Below are positions 1 through 9,063 of a stretch of 64,000 bases of DNA, one piece after another (position 1 is the stretch's first letter; every line of letters starts with the position of its first letter). A model generated the notes under the pieces. It did not search any database, had not been told where the DNA came from, and saw only the letters and a program-made list of their open reading frames with translations. The position numbers and the translations under genes are program-made. The stretch comes from CAXBGS01 sp963975425 (GTDB lineage Bacteria; Planctomycetota; Planctomycetia; Pirellulales; Pirellulaceae). The DNA is taken from positions 62,001 through 126,000 of the forward strand of contig CAXBGS010000013.1 in NCBI GenBank assembly GCA_963975425.1, in the 5' to 3' direction.

Positions 1-1559
1 AATCGGGAGCCGCTGGAGCCGTGGATCGGTTGACCTTTGAGATCCTGGAATCCATCGAGGATCGCCCGACACTCGTGGTTTGGCTGTTTGATCAAAGTGG
101 ATCGCTGCATCGCCAACGCAAAGATATTCGAGATCGCTTCGATCGTATCTATACCGAACTTGGCATCGCAACAGAACAGAAAAAGAAGTCCAGCCACCGA
201 GTGGATCACGACGCGCCGCTGCTAACCTCGGTGATCGGATTCGGAGAACAGGTGACGCTCTTTACCGAGAAGCCCACCGCCGAGTTAGAAGAGATCAAGT
301 CCATCGTCGATTCGATTGAAATCGATCCATCGGGCGTCGAACGCGTCTTCACAGCGATCAATCACGCGACAGACGAGTACAAATCCTTTCGCCGCAGTTT
401 GTCCAGTCGTGGTCCGCAACGAAACGTCATGTTCGTCATCGTCACCGATGAACGAGGCGACGATGCCAATCAATTAGAGAAGTCCATCGCTGGTTGTCGC
501 AAATGGGGAATCCCCGTCTATGTGATTGGCGTTCCCGCGCCGTTTGGTCGCGAACACACCTTCGTCAAATACGTCGATCCCGATCCCAAATACGATCAGT
601 CGCCTCGTTGGGCCAGCGTCGATCAGGGGCCTGAAACGATGTTCCCCGAGCGAGTCCATGTCGGATTCTCGGGCAACTTTCAAGAGGAACCGGTCATCGA
701 CAGCGGGTTTGGACCGTACGCACTGACGCGTCTCTGTTACGAAACCGGCGGAATCTATTTCTCGGTCCATCCCAACCGCAACACCGGACGCGCCGTCCGG
801 CGCAGCGAAGTGGAGAACTACGCCGCCGACATCAAATACTTTTTCGAGCCCGAAGCGATGGCCCGATATCGGCCCGACTATCTTTCGCCCTCGGATTACC
901 AGCAACATGTGATGGCCAGTCCGCTGCGACAAGCGCTCGTCCGCGCCGCACAGTTGCGGCCTGCGACGGGTTTGTCGCGTCCAACAACTCGGTTCGTCCA
1001 AGTCGATGCGGCCGCGTTGGCCGGTGATCTGACTCGCGCCCAGCAAGACGCGGCAAAGTTGGAACCGACGTTGATCCAAATGGCGGCAACGCTGCAACCA
1101 GGGATGGAGGCTCGCGAGTCGGAAACCAGTCCTCGTTGGCGGGCCGGGTTCGATTTGGCGATGGGTCGCGTGCTGGCTCAGAAAGTTCGCACAGAAACGT
1201 ACAATGCAATGTTGGCAAAAGCCAAACGCGGCATGTCGTTCGAGAACGAAAAGAACAATACCTGGGTTCTGCAAGCCAGTTCGGATGTCAGTGTGGGCAG
1301 CAAATGGCAACGCGAGGCCGAACTTGCCACCGAGTTATTGACCGGCGTTGTCGAAGAGCACCCGGGAACCCCATGGGCTTTGCTTGCAAAGCGTGAGCTC
1401 GACGTGCCAATTGGCTGGAAGTGGGTGGAGGATTTTACTCGTCAGGAACCGCCACGGGCGATGAATAATCCCGGCAATAACAATCCTCCGCGGCCAGCCA
1501 AGGACGACGAAAAGCGGATGCTCAAGAAAGCTCCGACTCGCCCAATTCCAAAGCTCTAG
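1..1559 (+). CDS. von Willebrand factor A domain protein, 5' partial
   Basis: The frame is open to the left edge of the window, so the GTG at 21 is probably internal and the true start lies upstream. Numbering from that GTG, a VWA domain covers roughly residues 15-180. Its metal-ion-dependent adhesion site is visible as DQSGS at 24-28, with a second acidic site TDE near 141-143. The rest (about 200-510) is not recognised. It is rich in Arg and Ala and ends in a Pro/Lys-rich tail. VWA proteins bind divalent metal and mediate protein-protein contacts; many planctomycete members are envelope-associated, but no export signal can be judged here because the N-terminus is missing. The last codons lie inside a 15-bp tandem repeat. 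Domain call firm, role unknown. Confidence 0.8.
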   Translation, partial: SGAAGAVDRLTFEILESIEDRPTLVVWLFDQSGSLHRQRKDIRDRFDRIYTELGIATEQKKKSSHRVDHDAPLLTSVIGFGEQVTLFTEKPTAELEEIKSIVDSIEIDPSGVERVFTAINHATDEYKSFRRSLSSRGPQRNVMFVIVTDERGDDANQLEKSIAGCRKWGIPVYVIGVPAPFGREHTFVKYVDPDPKYDQSPRWASVDQGPETMFPERVHVGFSGNFQEEPVIDSGFGPYALTRLCYETGGIYFSVHPNRNTGRAVRRSEVENYAADIKYFFEPEAMARYRPDYLSPSDYQQHVMASPLRQALVRAAQLRPATGLSRPTTRFVQVDAAALAGDLTRAQQDAAKLEPTLIQMAATLQPGMEARESETSPRWRAGFDLAMGRVLAQKVRTETYNAMLAKAKRGMSFENEKNNTWVLQASSDVSVGSKWQREAELATELLTGVVEEHPGTPWALLAKRELDVPIGWKWVEDFTRQEPPRAMNNPGNNNPPRPAKDDEKRMLKKAPTRPIPKL

Positions 1560-1590
1560 CTTCCAAAGCTCTCGCTTCCAAAGCTCTAGC
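1546..1590. repeat. 15-bp tandem repeat, 3 copies, spanning the VWA gene stop
   Basis: Unit TTCCAAAGCTCTAGC at 1546-1560, 1561-1575 (one change, CTAGC to CTCGC) and 1576-1590. The unit equals five codons and the stop TAG of the upstream gene lies in copy 1; copy 3 carries the same in-frame TAG. Confidence 0.9.
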
Positions 1591-1782
1591 GCCGGTAGAG
1601 GCCGCAACGGTCCCGAGACTTCCGTTTGGTCGCGCCTTGATCGCTATATGCGAGTGATTTTAGTCGCCGAGTGTTCGACGAATCCGAATTGCCAACGAGA
1701 ACACTCTTTCGCCGCCCGTGTTGATTTTGTTAACCAACGATTCCCCCAATTGTTGCGTTACTCAACTTCACGGAAGTCACGG

Positions 1783-2916
1783 ATGAATCGCCGCCCCTTT
1801 GCAACCCTTGCGTTCGCCCTGTCTGTCGCCGCTTGTTCGTTCTCGGCCACCGAGTCGATGGCCGACACACCAAGCCTGCTGAAAGTCTTCGGCCGCACCA
1901 GTGCCGCCACCGCACCGGAAGGCAAGTTAGAGTTGAGTGAAGAGGACGGCCCCTGGCTGATTTTGGCGGCCACGTTCGTCGGCGAAAACTCGCGTGATCG
2001 CGCCGAGAGGCTCGCCCGCGAAATCCGCCAAGACATGAAACTGCCCGCCTTCATTTATCGCGAAAAATTCGATTTCACCGGCCGACTGAACAGCTCCAGC
2101 GCATCGTCGCGTCACATGCGATACGCGAACCAGTACGAATATGAAGCTTACGCCGTGCTCGTGGGCGAATATGACAGTGTCGAAAACAAGCAAATCAATG
2201 CCGACTTGGCTCGCGTCAAAACCGCCAAGCCGAAGGTGTACAGTGATCCTGAAGAAGTCGCTGCGGCGACCGACATGTCGACACCGGTGAAAACGGTCAA
2301 AGCCATCAGCCGCAAACTGCTAAAGCTGCGTGACGACAAGGAATCTGGTCCGATGGCGGCAGCCTTTGTCACTCGCAACCCGATGCTGCCCGAAGACTAC
2401 TTTCAATCGCCACAAGTCGATTCGTTTGTCAAACAGATCAATGAAGGCCTGGAACACAGTTTGTTGGACTGCAAAGGAAAGTACACCGTTTGCGTGGCAA
2501 CCTTCGAAGGATTAAGCACGATCGTCGACGGTCGCAAAGAAAAGAAGTTTGCCGAGAGCACCGAACGCATGGCCAAATTTGCTCGCGACGCAGCAAAGAT
2601 GACCGCAGAACTGCGCAAGCAAGGTGTGGAGGCATACCAATTCCATGATCGCTATCGATCGATCGTCACGGTGGGCAGCTTCGAACAATTGGGACGTGAA
2701 CTGCCCGACGGCCAATTCGAATATGCTTCGGATATCCGCGCCACCGTCAGCGAGTACAGCGCGTTCAACGCACGTAAGGCCCGGGTGATTCCTGGCAAGA
2801 ACGCTGTGGCCGCCAACCACGCCGCAATGATCCCGTTTGACGTCAAGCCAACACCGATTGCGGTACCCAAGGTTTCGAAACGAAGCCTGTATGGTACAAA
2901 GCTGGGCATGAACTAG
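1783..2916 (+). CDS. secreted protein with two SPOR-like segments
   Basis: The frame is open from 1648, but ATG at 1783 is chosen because it begins a typical signal peptide: MNRRP, then a hydrophobic stretch, then an ADT cleavage region near residue 27. No family was recognised with certainty. Two segments resemble the SPOR pattern (a beta strand ending in a small-residue/F pair, an amphipathic helix, a second strand). One starts near residue 52 (WLILAATF, then an Arg/Glu helix and PAFIYREKF). The other starts near 228 (YTVCVATF, a long helix, then VEAYQFHDRYRSIVTVGSF). SPOR domains bind glycan strands of peptidoglycan; that role is inference here. The next gene, rdgB, follows after 30 bp on the same strand. 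It could equally be an unrelated periplasmic protein. Confidence 0.6.
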   Translation: MNRRPFATLAFALSVAACSFSATESMADTPSLLKVFGRTSAATAPEGKLELSEEDGPWLILAATFVGENSRDRAERLAREIRQDMKLPAFIYREKFDFTGRLNSSSASSRHMRYANQYEYEAYAVLVGEYDSVENKQINADLARVKTAKPKVYSDPEEVAAATDMSTPVKTVKAISRKLLKLRDDKESGPMAAAFVTRNPMLPEDYFQSPQVDSFVKQINEGLEHSLLDCKGKYTVCVATFEGLSTIVDGRKEKKFAESTERMAKFARDAAKMTAELRKQGVEAYQFHDRYRSIVTVGSFEQLGRELPDGQFEYASDIRATVSEYSAFNARKARVIPGKNAVAANHAAMIPFDVKPTPIAVPKVSKRSLYGTKLGMN

Positions 2917-2946
2917 TGCCCTCTGCTTGAAAGCTTTTTATTCTCG

Positions 2947-3558
2947 ATGTTTGACTTGGTTCTCGGTACCGGCAATGCGAAAAAGCTTGTCGAGTTAAAG
3001 CTGCTGCTGCCCACGGACACCGTTCGTTTGACGTCGCTTTCGGAAATACCCGAGTCGATCGATGTCGATGAGACCGGCGATACGTTCGATCAAAATGCGG
3101 CGCTAAAAGCAACCGAACAGGCCAAACATCTGGGTCGCTGGGTGCTGGCCGAGGACAGTGGATTGACCGTCGACGCGCTCGGAGGTCAACCTGGTATCTA
3201 CTCGGCACGCTATGCCGGGACACACGGCGATAACGAAGCCAACAATGACAAGTTGTTGGCCGAGCTGAAAAACGTGCCGCCGGAAAAACGCGGGGCGAGC
3301 TTTAATTGTTACCTGTGTCTGTCTGACCCGAGTGGCGCGGTAAGACTGGAAGGCCACGGCAAGTGTCGCGGACGAATTGCCGACACGCGGAGCGGCAAGG
3401 GCGGATTCGGATACGACCCGCTGTTTGTGATCGCCGAATACCACAAGACATTTGCCGAACTGGATCTGACGGTCAAACGAGCGCTCAGCCATCGGTCGCG
3501 AGCACTCCGAGCATTCGTGCCGAAACTGATGCGACTGATCGCGAGGGAGAGCGAATAG
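2947..3558 (+). CDS. rdgB: RdgB/HAM1-type non-canonical purine NTP pyrophosphatase
   Basis: It hydrolyses dITP, XTP and ITP to monophosphates, cleaning the nucleotide pool in the cytoplasm. The 203-residue length is normal for the family. Visible signatures are the N-terminal GTGNAKKL substrate loop (residues 7-14), AEDSGLTVDALGG with the catalytic-base Asp70, SARYAG (86-91), GGFGYDPLF (about 152-160) and the C-terminal SHRSRAL. The start at 2947 places the conserved loop at the usual distance from Met1. It converges on the phosphohexomutase gene with a 39-bp gap that contains a small hairpin. Confidence 0.93.
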   Translation: MFDLVLGTGNAKKLVELKLLLPTDTVRLTSLSEIPESIDVDETGDTFDQNAALKATEQAKHLGRWVLAEDSGLTVDALGGQPGIYSARYAGTHGDNEANNDKLLAELKNVPPEKRGASFNCYLCLSDPSGAVRLEGHGKCRGRIADTRSGKGGFGYDPLFVIAEYHKTFAELDLTVKRALSHRSRALRAFVPKLMRLIARESE

Positions 3559-3576
3559 CCGCTTAGGTTTTGCGAC

Positions 3577-3592
3577 GAACCGCTATCGGTTC
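3577..3592. terminator. hairpin between convergent rdgB and phosphohexomutase genes
   Basis: GAACCG (3577-3582), loop CTAT, CGGTTC (3587-3592): a perfect 6-bp stem inside a 39-bp convergent gap. There is no T-tract. It could terminate transcription from both sides. Confidence 0.45.
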
Positions 3593-3597
3593 AACAG

Positions 3598-5430
3598 CTA
3601 CGAATTCAATTGCGCAAAGGCGCGCATGTCACTGTCGAGCCCTTCGATGCGGCGCATCAGCTTGTCCTGGGCCGCGTCAAGGTCTTGCGATTCATCGGCG
3701 GCAAGTCGCGTGAACACATACAGCTTGATCTTTGGCTCGGTGCCGCTCGGACGCGCCGCGACATAGTTGCCTTCCTCTTCCAGATCCAAAATGATCAAGT
3801 CACCCACGGGCTCGCCCAGCGGTGTCTTCTCGCCCGTCGCGGTTTCGGTTGACGTGCTATTGAGGTAATCGCGGATGCGAACCACGGGAATACCCGAGAG
3901 TTTTTTCGGTGGGCTTTCACGAAACGCCAGCATCAACCGTTTCATCGCCGCCATCCCTTCGCTGCCTTCCATCACCAGGTTGATCAGCTGCTCACGATGA
4001 TAACCGTGTTTGCGGAAGAGGTCCGCCAGGTATTCGTGCAGCGACTTGCCTTGCGCTTTTAGCTCTGCGATCAGTTCGCTCATCATCATGCACGCGACCG
4101 CGCCGTCTTTGTCTCTGGCATACTGCCCGACCAAGTAACCGTGCGATTCTTCGGTGCCGTAAACGAACTGCTCAGGACCTTCACGATCCATCGTCGCCGC
4201 AATGTGTTTGAACCCGACCAACAAATCACCAACGCACCGCACACCGTAATCTTCGGCGATTCGACGGATTAGTTCGGTGGTGACCAATGTCTTGATGACA
4301 TAATGTTCTGGCGTCAGCGTCCCGGCGGCTTTTCGTTTGCTGAGAATATACTCGGCCAATACCGCGCCAATCTGATTCCCATTCAATGTGTCCCAGTCCA
4401 TCGACGCATCCAGCGTCAGCGGCGCCGCGACTCCCAAACGGTCACAGTCCGGATCGGTTGCCAAAATCACGTCGCACATTGATGCTTTCGCGTAATCAAT
4501 GGGGGCTTCGAACACGGCAACGTTTTCCGGGTTCGAGACGTGCCCGGGCACGTTAGGAAAATCGCCACTCTTTTCTTCGTGCGGTCCGTAAACTTCGACT
4601 TCGTCAAATCCATCTCGCTTGAGCAGCGGCAACACGGCTTCGCTGCCGACACCGTGCAGCGGCGAATAGAGAATCTTGACGTCGCGTGGGCCATCGAACC
4701 GACACGCGGCCGCGGCTTCCAAGTAGGCGTCATCGATTTCCTTGGTAACCACTTCGACCCGACCATCGGCAAGCGCCTGATCAAACGGCGCGACATTGAT
4801 TTGTTGACAATTCATCACCTTGTCGATGATGGCCTTGTCGTGCGGCGGCAAAACTTGTGCACCGCTAGACCAATAGACTTTCACCGCATTGTCACTGGGC
4901 GGGTTGTGACTGGCCGTGACCATGATCCCACAGTCGCACTGCTTGTAGCGGACGGCAAACGAGAGTTGCGGCGTCGCGCGATAGTCATCAAGCAAATACA
5001 CCTTGATCCCGGCGGCGACCATAATGCCGGCACATAGCTCGGTAAAGTGACGCGATTTGTGGCGGGTGTCATACGCAATGGCACAACTGAGGTCGGACTT
5101 GCCGCCGGAATATTCAACGACATAGTCGGCCAAACCTTGCGCGCTTTCGCCAATGGTCCGATCGTTGATCGCGTTGGACCCGATGGGATACATCCTGCCG
5201 CGGCGTCCACCCGTACCGAACGGGATGATCGTCCAGAATACGTCATCAAGCTGTTGCCACTTTTCCTCACGAATATGCTGGACGACTTCGTCGCGATATT
5301 CCTGATACCGGTCTTCGGTCAGCCACTTTCTCAGGTTCTCGACAGCCGTTTCACTGATCTGTTTGGCGGCCAATGCGTTGTTGACGGCATCAAGCGAAGA
5401 TTGAACGTCGGCTTCGGAGGAGCTTGTCAT
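3598..5430 (-). CDS. phosphoglucomutase/phosphomannomutase (PGM2-like alpha-D-phosphohexomutase)
   Basis: It interconverts hexose (or pentose) 1- and 6-phosphates through a phosphoserine. The frame is open to 5472, but the ATG at 5430 (MTSSSEADVQ) fits the family start better. All four active-site loops are present: phosphoserine TASHNPPSDN with Ser174, metal-binding DPDCDR at 326-331, sugar-binding GTEESHGYL, and phosphate-binding RPSGTEPK near the C-terminus. The length of 610 residues fits the PGM2 branch (phosphoglucomutase, phosphopentomutase, glucose-1,6-bisphosphate synthase) rather than the shorter AlgC/GlmM branch. It is divergent from a second phosphohexomutase at 5583, so the two share a 152-bp promoter region. 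The sugar specificity cannot be read from the sequence. Confidence 0.88.
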   Translation of the reverse strand: MTSSSEADVQSSLDAVNNALAAKQISETAVENLRKWLTEDRYQEYRDEVVQHIREEKWQQLDDVFWTIIPFGTGGRRGRMYPIGSNAINDRTIGESAQGLADYVVEYSGGKSDLSCAIAYDTRHKSRHFTELCAGIMVAAGIKVYLLDDYRATPQLSFAVRYKQCDCGIMVTASHNPPSDNAVKVYWSSGAQVLPPHDKAIIDKVMNCQQINVAPFDQALADGRVEVVTKEIDDAYLEAAAACRFDGPRDVKILYSPLHGVGSEAVLPLLKRDGFDEVEVYGPHEEKSGDFPNVPGHVSNPENVAVFEAPIDYAKASMCDVILATDPDCDRLGVAAPLTLDASMDWDTLNGNQIGAVLAEYILSKRKAAGTLTPEHYVIKTLVTTELIRRIAEDYGVRCVGDLLVGFKHIAATMDREGPEQFVYGTEESHGYLVGQYARDKDGAVACMMMSELIAELKAQGKSLHEYLADLFRKHGYHREQLINLVMEGSEGMAAMKRLMLAFRESPPKKLSGIPVVRIRDYLNSTSTETATGEKTPLGEPVGDLIILDLEEEGNYVAARPSGTEPKIKLYVFTRLAADESQDLDAAQDKLMRRIEGLDSDMRAFAQLNS

Positions 5431-5582
5431 GGCGTATTCTGCGTATAACGAGTGAAAAAGGTTGCGACACATACCTTGCCGCTCAACCGGACCGTGATTC
5501 TATTGACCGCTACTCTGTCATCGCAACCAGACACCCAGCTTTGCCGCCATTGGCCGGACATCAGATCAACGGAAATCGTCTC

Positions 5583-6926
5583 ATGAGTGAATTAATCATC
5601 AGCGTTAGCGGGCTTCGAGGGATTGTCGGCGAGACATTAACGCCTGATATCGCCTGTCGATTTGTCGCGGCGTACTGCAAAAAAATGCCCGCCGGCCCCA
5701 TTATTGTCGGACGCGACGGCCGCAGCAGTGGTCCCATGCTGCGTCAAGCCATCATCGCCGGCATCATCGCATCGGGCCGCGACGCGATTGATGCCGATGT
5801 CGCCGCGACACCAACCATCGGCGTTCTGGTCACGCATTCCAAGGCGGCTGGCGCGGTTCAGATTTCTGCCAGCCATAATCCGCCACCCTACAACGGGATC
5901 AAATTGTTTGGCGCCGACGGACGAGTCCTCGATGCCGTGACGGGTGCAGCCATCCGCGACGCCTTCTTGGCTGGCGAAGCGGACTGGTGCTCGTTCGATA
6001 AAATCGGGAACGTCGCCAGTGAAGCGGAACCTCATCAGCCGCATATGGAAAAGGTGCTGGCCACCGTTGATGTCCCGGCGATTCAACAAAGTCGACATCG
6101 TGTCCTTTTGGACAGCAACCACGGAGCCGGCAGCCTGCTGGGCGTGCCAATGCTCAAGGCACTCGGATGCGAAGTCGTCGCCGTCGGTGATACGCCCGAC
6201 GGGAACTTTGCTCACGTCCCCGAACCGACCGCGGATAACCTGACGTCGATTGCCGAACGAGTCCGAAGCGAGGCGTGTGCCGTTGGATTTTGCCAAGACC
6301 CCGACGCGGATCGTCTGGCCCTGGTCGACGCAGACGGACGATACATTGGCGAAGAATACACCTTGGCTCTTTGTGTTCAACGAGCCATGACAGAGGCGGC
6401 GACCCGCGGCCCGATCGTCATCAACGGCGCGACCAGTGGCATGAGCGAGCGAATCGCTGCAGCAGCCGGCGTCGAATCTCATCGCAGCGCAGTCGGCGAA
6501 GCCAATGTTGCGGACATGATGATCGCAAAACAGGCGACGTACGGTGGCGAAGGAAACGGAGGCCCTATCGATCCACGCGTTGGCTATGTTCGAGACAGTT
6601 TTGTGGGCATGGCACAGATCTTGGAACTGATGACAAAGACCGGCAAGTCCTTGGCTGAACTTGCCAACGCGTTGCCAAAATTACACATCCACAAGTCAAA
6701 GGCGACGGTCTCGCCAGATCGATTGCCGACCCTCTTCGACGCGTTGATCGCAAAGCATCCCGACGCAACAGCGCAAACCGGCGATGGATTAAGATTAGCT
6801 TGGCCGGACAAATGGTTGCTGGTACGCGGAAGCAATACCGAACCGATTGTCCGCTTTATCGCTGAAGCTGAATCCGAGGCCGAGGCGTTAGCATTGTGTG
6901 ACGGTGCCGAAGCGCTGCTCACCTAA
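5583..6926 (+). CDS. glmM: phosphoglucosamine mutase-like phosphohexomutase (GlmM-like)
   Basis: Probably converts glucosamine-6-phosphate to glucosamine-1-phosphate for UDP-GlcNAc synthesis. The ATG at 5583 gives MSELIISVSGLRGIVGE, the usual beginning of the family, although the frame is open from 5424. The protein is 447 residues. Active-site loops: phosphoserine SASHNPPPYNG with Ser97, metal loop DPDADR at 239-244, sugar loop GGEGNGG at 321-327, phosphate loop RGSNTEP near 417. The GEGNGG and RGSNTEP forms resemble the GlmM/PMM variants of archaea and Bacteroidetes rather than E. coli GlmM, so phosphomannomutase activity is an alternative. It is divergent from the PGM2-like gene, and the following esterase gene begins 46 bp downstream. 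Confidence 0.8.
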   Translation: MSELIISVSGLRGIVGETLTPDIACRFVAAYCKKMPAGPIIVGRDGRSSGPMLRQAIIAGIIASGRDAIDADVAATPTIGVLVTHSKAAGAVQISASHNPPPYNGIKLFGADGRVLDAVTGAAIRDAFLAGEADWCSFDKIGNVASEAEPHQPHMEKVLATVDVPAIQQSRHRVLLDSNHGAGSLLGVPMLKALGCEVVAVGDTPDGNFAHVPEPTADNLTSIAERVRSEACAVGFCQDPDADRLALVDADGRYIGEEYTLALCVQRAMTEAATRGPIVINGATSGMSERIAAAAGVESHRSAVGEANVADMMIAKQATYGGEGNGGPIDPRVGYVRDSFVGMAQILELMTKTGKSLAELANALPKLHIHKSKATVSPDRLPTLFDALIAKHPDATAQTGDGLRLAWPDKWLLVRGSNTEPIVRFIAEAESEAEALALCDGAEALLT

Positions 6927-6972
6927 CCGAACCAGTCAACGACTCGATATTCCCAGGCGAGAAGCGTTCGCG

Positions 6973-8937
6973 ATGAATCGAAAAACTCTCTTTCACGTTT
7001 CGGTTTGTTTCCTACTGTTCGCCAATCAAGGCTTGGCGATTAGCCCTGGCGAAACTGAATTCCTTCGTCTGATTGATCGCCAGGACGACGCCAAGGTGAT
7101 TCCGCTGTGGCCCGGCGATGGAACGCCTCCAAACGCGGTAGAAATCGCCGCAGAAGAGTCCATCCAGCTTTCCAAAGCCGGTAAGGCAGGCATTCGCAAC
7201 GTCAGCCGCCCGAGCATGGTCGTCGTACCTCCGCCATCGAATTCGGAATCCAACGGCGTCACGATGCTGTTTGCTCCCGGCGGCGGATACGGAGGACTTT
7301 CGCTTCCCAACGCCCAGAATCTTTGCGAGTGGTCTCATGCGGTCGGTGCGCATTTTGTCATGCTGAAATATCGGGTTCCCAGGGCAACCGACGATCCAGG
7401 GCACCGCATTCCGCTTTCTGATGCCCAGCGAGCGATGCGTCTGCTGCGATCGCAAGCCGGCGAACTGGAAATCGATCGGGACAAAATCATCATGGTCGGA
7501 TCATCGGCCGGCGGGCACCTCGCGTTTAACCTGAGCAACAACGCTGACGAAGCGACGTACACGGCGATTGACGAAACGGACACGCTAAACGCCAAACCCA
7601 ATGCGACGTTGCTGCTGTACCCGGCCTACCTGACCAAACCGACCACATCGCTTGATGAGGATCCGCATCTCAATCTCGATCGGCTCAGCCCCACGACCAC
7701 GCCGCCGATTTTCATGACGGTGACCAGGCCTGACAAGTTTGTTTGGGGTGCGATCAACACAATGCTGCGCCTGCGCAAGGCCAAGGTACCATCGGAATTG
7801 CACGTCTATCCCGAAGGCGGGCACGGCGGAACGTTCGACAAGTATCCGTTCATGGATTTCGTACGGCCAGCCGCTCGGTTCATGCGAGACCAGGGATTGT
7901 TCACCGACAAGATGAAATCCCGCAGCGATGCTTGGATCGACCAACTTGAATCATCCGTCTTGAATCGTGACGTCACGAGTCCATTCGTTGCCGCCAAAGA
8001 AACGGAATCGGTTACACCGGGCTCAGAACCAGCCGACGGAGCGCTATCCAGTGATCAGCTGTCGGTCGGCGATCGGCAACTAGCACGCCTTCAACAAAAC
8101 TCTGCAGGCGTCTTCCCGTTGTGGCCGGGTTCGGGCAAACGAGATGACGATCCGGGGGCAGAACTTGATGAAACGATACCGGACCGGGGCGACGAAATCA
8201 CTCGCATCAGCAATGTGACGCGACCGACCATTCATCATTGGCCCGCCGAGAACGGCGACGGGCGGGCGGTCCTGGTCTTTCCGGGCGGCGGGTACGGGAT
8301 TCTTGCCGCCGAACACGAGGGCACCGAGATTGCGAAATGGCTAAACTCGCAAGGCGTCACCGCGTTCGTGGTGAAATATCGCGTCCCGCGTCGAAATGGA
8401 CTCGAAAAACATTCCGTGGCACTGCAAGACGCTCAGCGCGCGATTCGGCTTGTTCGATCACGTGCGGCCGAGTTCGGACTCAGCCCTGACAAAATCGGTG
8501 TCCTCGGTTTCTCAGCCGGCGGTCACTTGGCAACTCTCACCGCACACCACCATGACCAAGACACCTACGTCCCGGTTGATGCAGCGGATGAAACCAGCGC
8601 CCGACCCGACTTTGCCATCCTGATCTATCCGGCATATTTGGCGAAAGACAACGAAGACAGAGAACTCGATTCAACGATCCAACCACTGGCATCGCCAAGC
8701 GATTACCCGCGCACCTATTTGGCGGTCGCCGCAGACGACAAATTCGCGCCCGGTTCGATTCATTACCTTTTGCATCTGCACCAGATGAACGTCCCGGGCG
8801 AATTGCATGTGTATGCCAGCGGCGGCCACGGTAAGGGACTCCGTGAATCCGGAGGCCCCTTCGCACAATGGACCCGCGATTGCCAACGATGGATGGACGA
8901 CCTAAAGCATGACACGGAAAACGTACTGATCGAGTAG
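6973..8937 (+). CDS. secreted tandem double alpha/beta-hydrolase (esterase/acyl hydrolase)
   Basis: The ATG at 6973 is followed by a signal peptide (MNRKTLFHVS, hydrophobic core, cleavage after about residue 22); the upstream in-frame part overlaps glmM. The 654-residue protein holds two copies of an esterase domain of the BD-FAE/alpha-beta hydrolase-3 type. Domain 1 (about 35-310) has an APGGGYGG oxyanion loop near 101-108, nucleophile GSSAGGH (Ser178) and a late His in EGGHGG. Domain 2 (about 370-645) has FPGGGYG, GFSAGGH (Ser near 515) and SGGHG. Both also open with PLWPG. A gene duplication and fusion is the simplest origin. Such enzymes commonly deacetylate plant or algal polysaccharides outside the cell; the substrate is unknown here. 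Confidence 0.85.
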   Translation: MNRKTLFHVSVCFLLFANQGLAISPGETEFLRLIDRQDDAKVIPLWPGDGTPPNAVEIAAEESIQLSKAGKAGIRNVSRPSMVVVPPPSNSESNGVTMLFAPGGGYGGLSLPNAQNLCEWSHAVGAHFVMLKYRVPRATDDPGHRIPLSDAQRAMRLLRSQAGELEIDRDKIIMVGSSAGGHLAFNLSNNADEATYTAIDETDTLNAKPNATLLLYPAYLTKPTTSLDEDPHLNLDRLSPTTTPPIFMTVTRPDKFVWGAINTMLRLRKAKVPSELHVYPEGGHGGTFDKYPFMDFVRPAARFMRDQGLFTDKMKSRSDAWIDQLESSVLNRDVTSPFVAAKETESVTPGSEPADGALSSDQLSVGDRQLARLQQNSAGVFPLWPGSGKRDDDPGAELDETIPDRGDEITRISNVTRPTIHHWPAENGDGRAVLVFPGGGYGILAAEHEGTEIAKWLNSQGVTAFVVKYRVPRRNGLEKHSVALQDAQRAIRLVRSRAAEFGLSPDKIGVLGFSAGGHLATLTAHHHDQDTYVPVDAADETSARPDFAILIYPAYLAKDNEDRELDSTIQPLASPSDYPRTYLAVAADDKFAPGSIHYLLHLHQMNVPGELHVYASGGHGKGLRESGGPFAQWTRDCQRWMDDLKHDTENVLIE

Positions 8938-9063
8938 CGACCGTTTCGACTTCCGAACCGATATCATCCGATAAATCCAGATCGATTGAAAATGACGAAC
9001 GGACGTTGCACCACGTCCGCGAGGCCGACGATACGAAACGCACTCATTTCACAGACCAAAACC

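Noticed and set aside
5637..6482. 281-codon open frame on the minus strand
   Set aside because: Antisense to the GlmM-like gene, which carries all four active-site loops.
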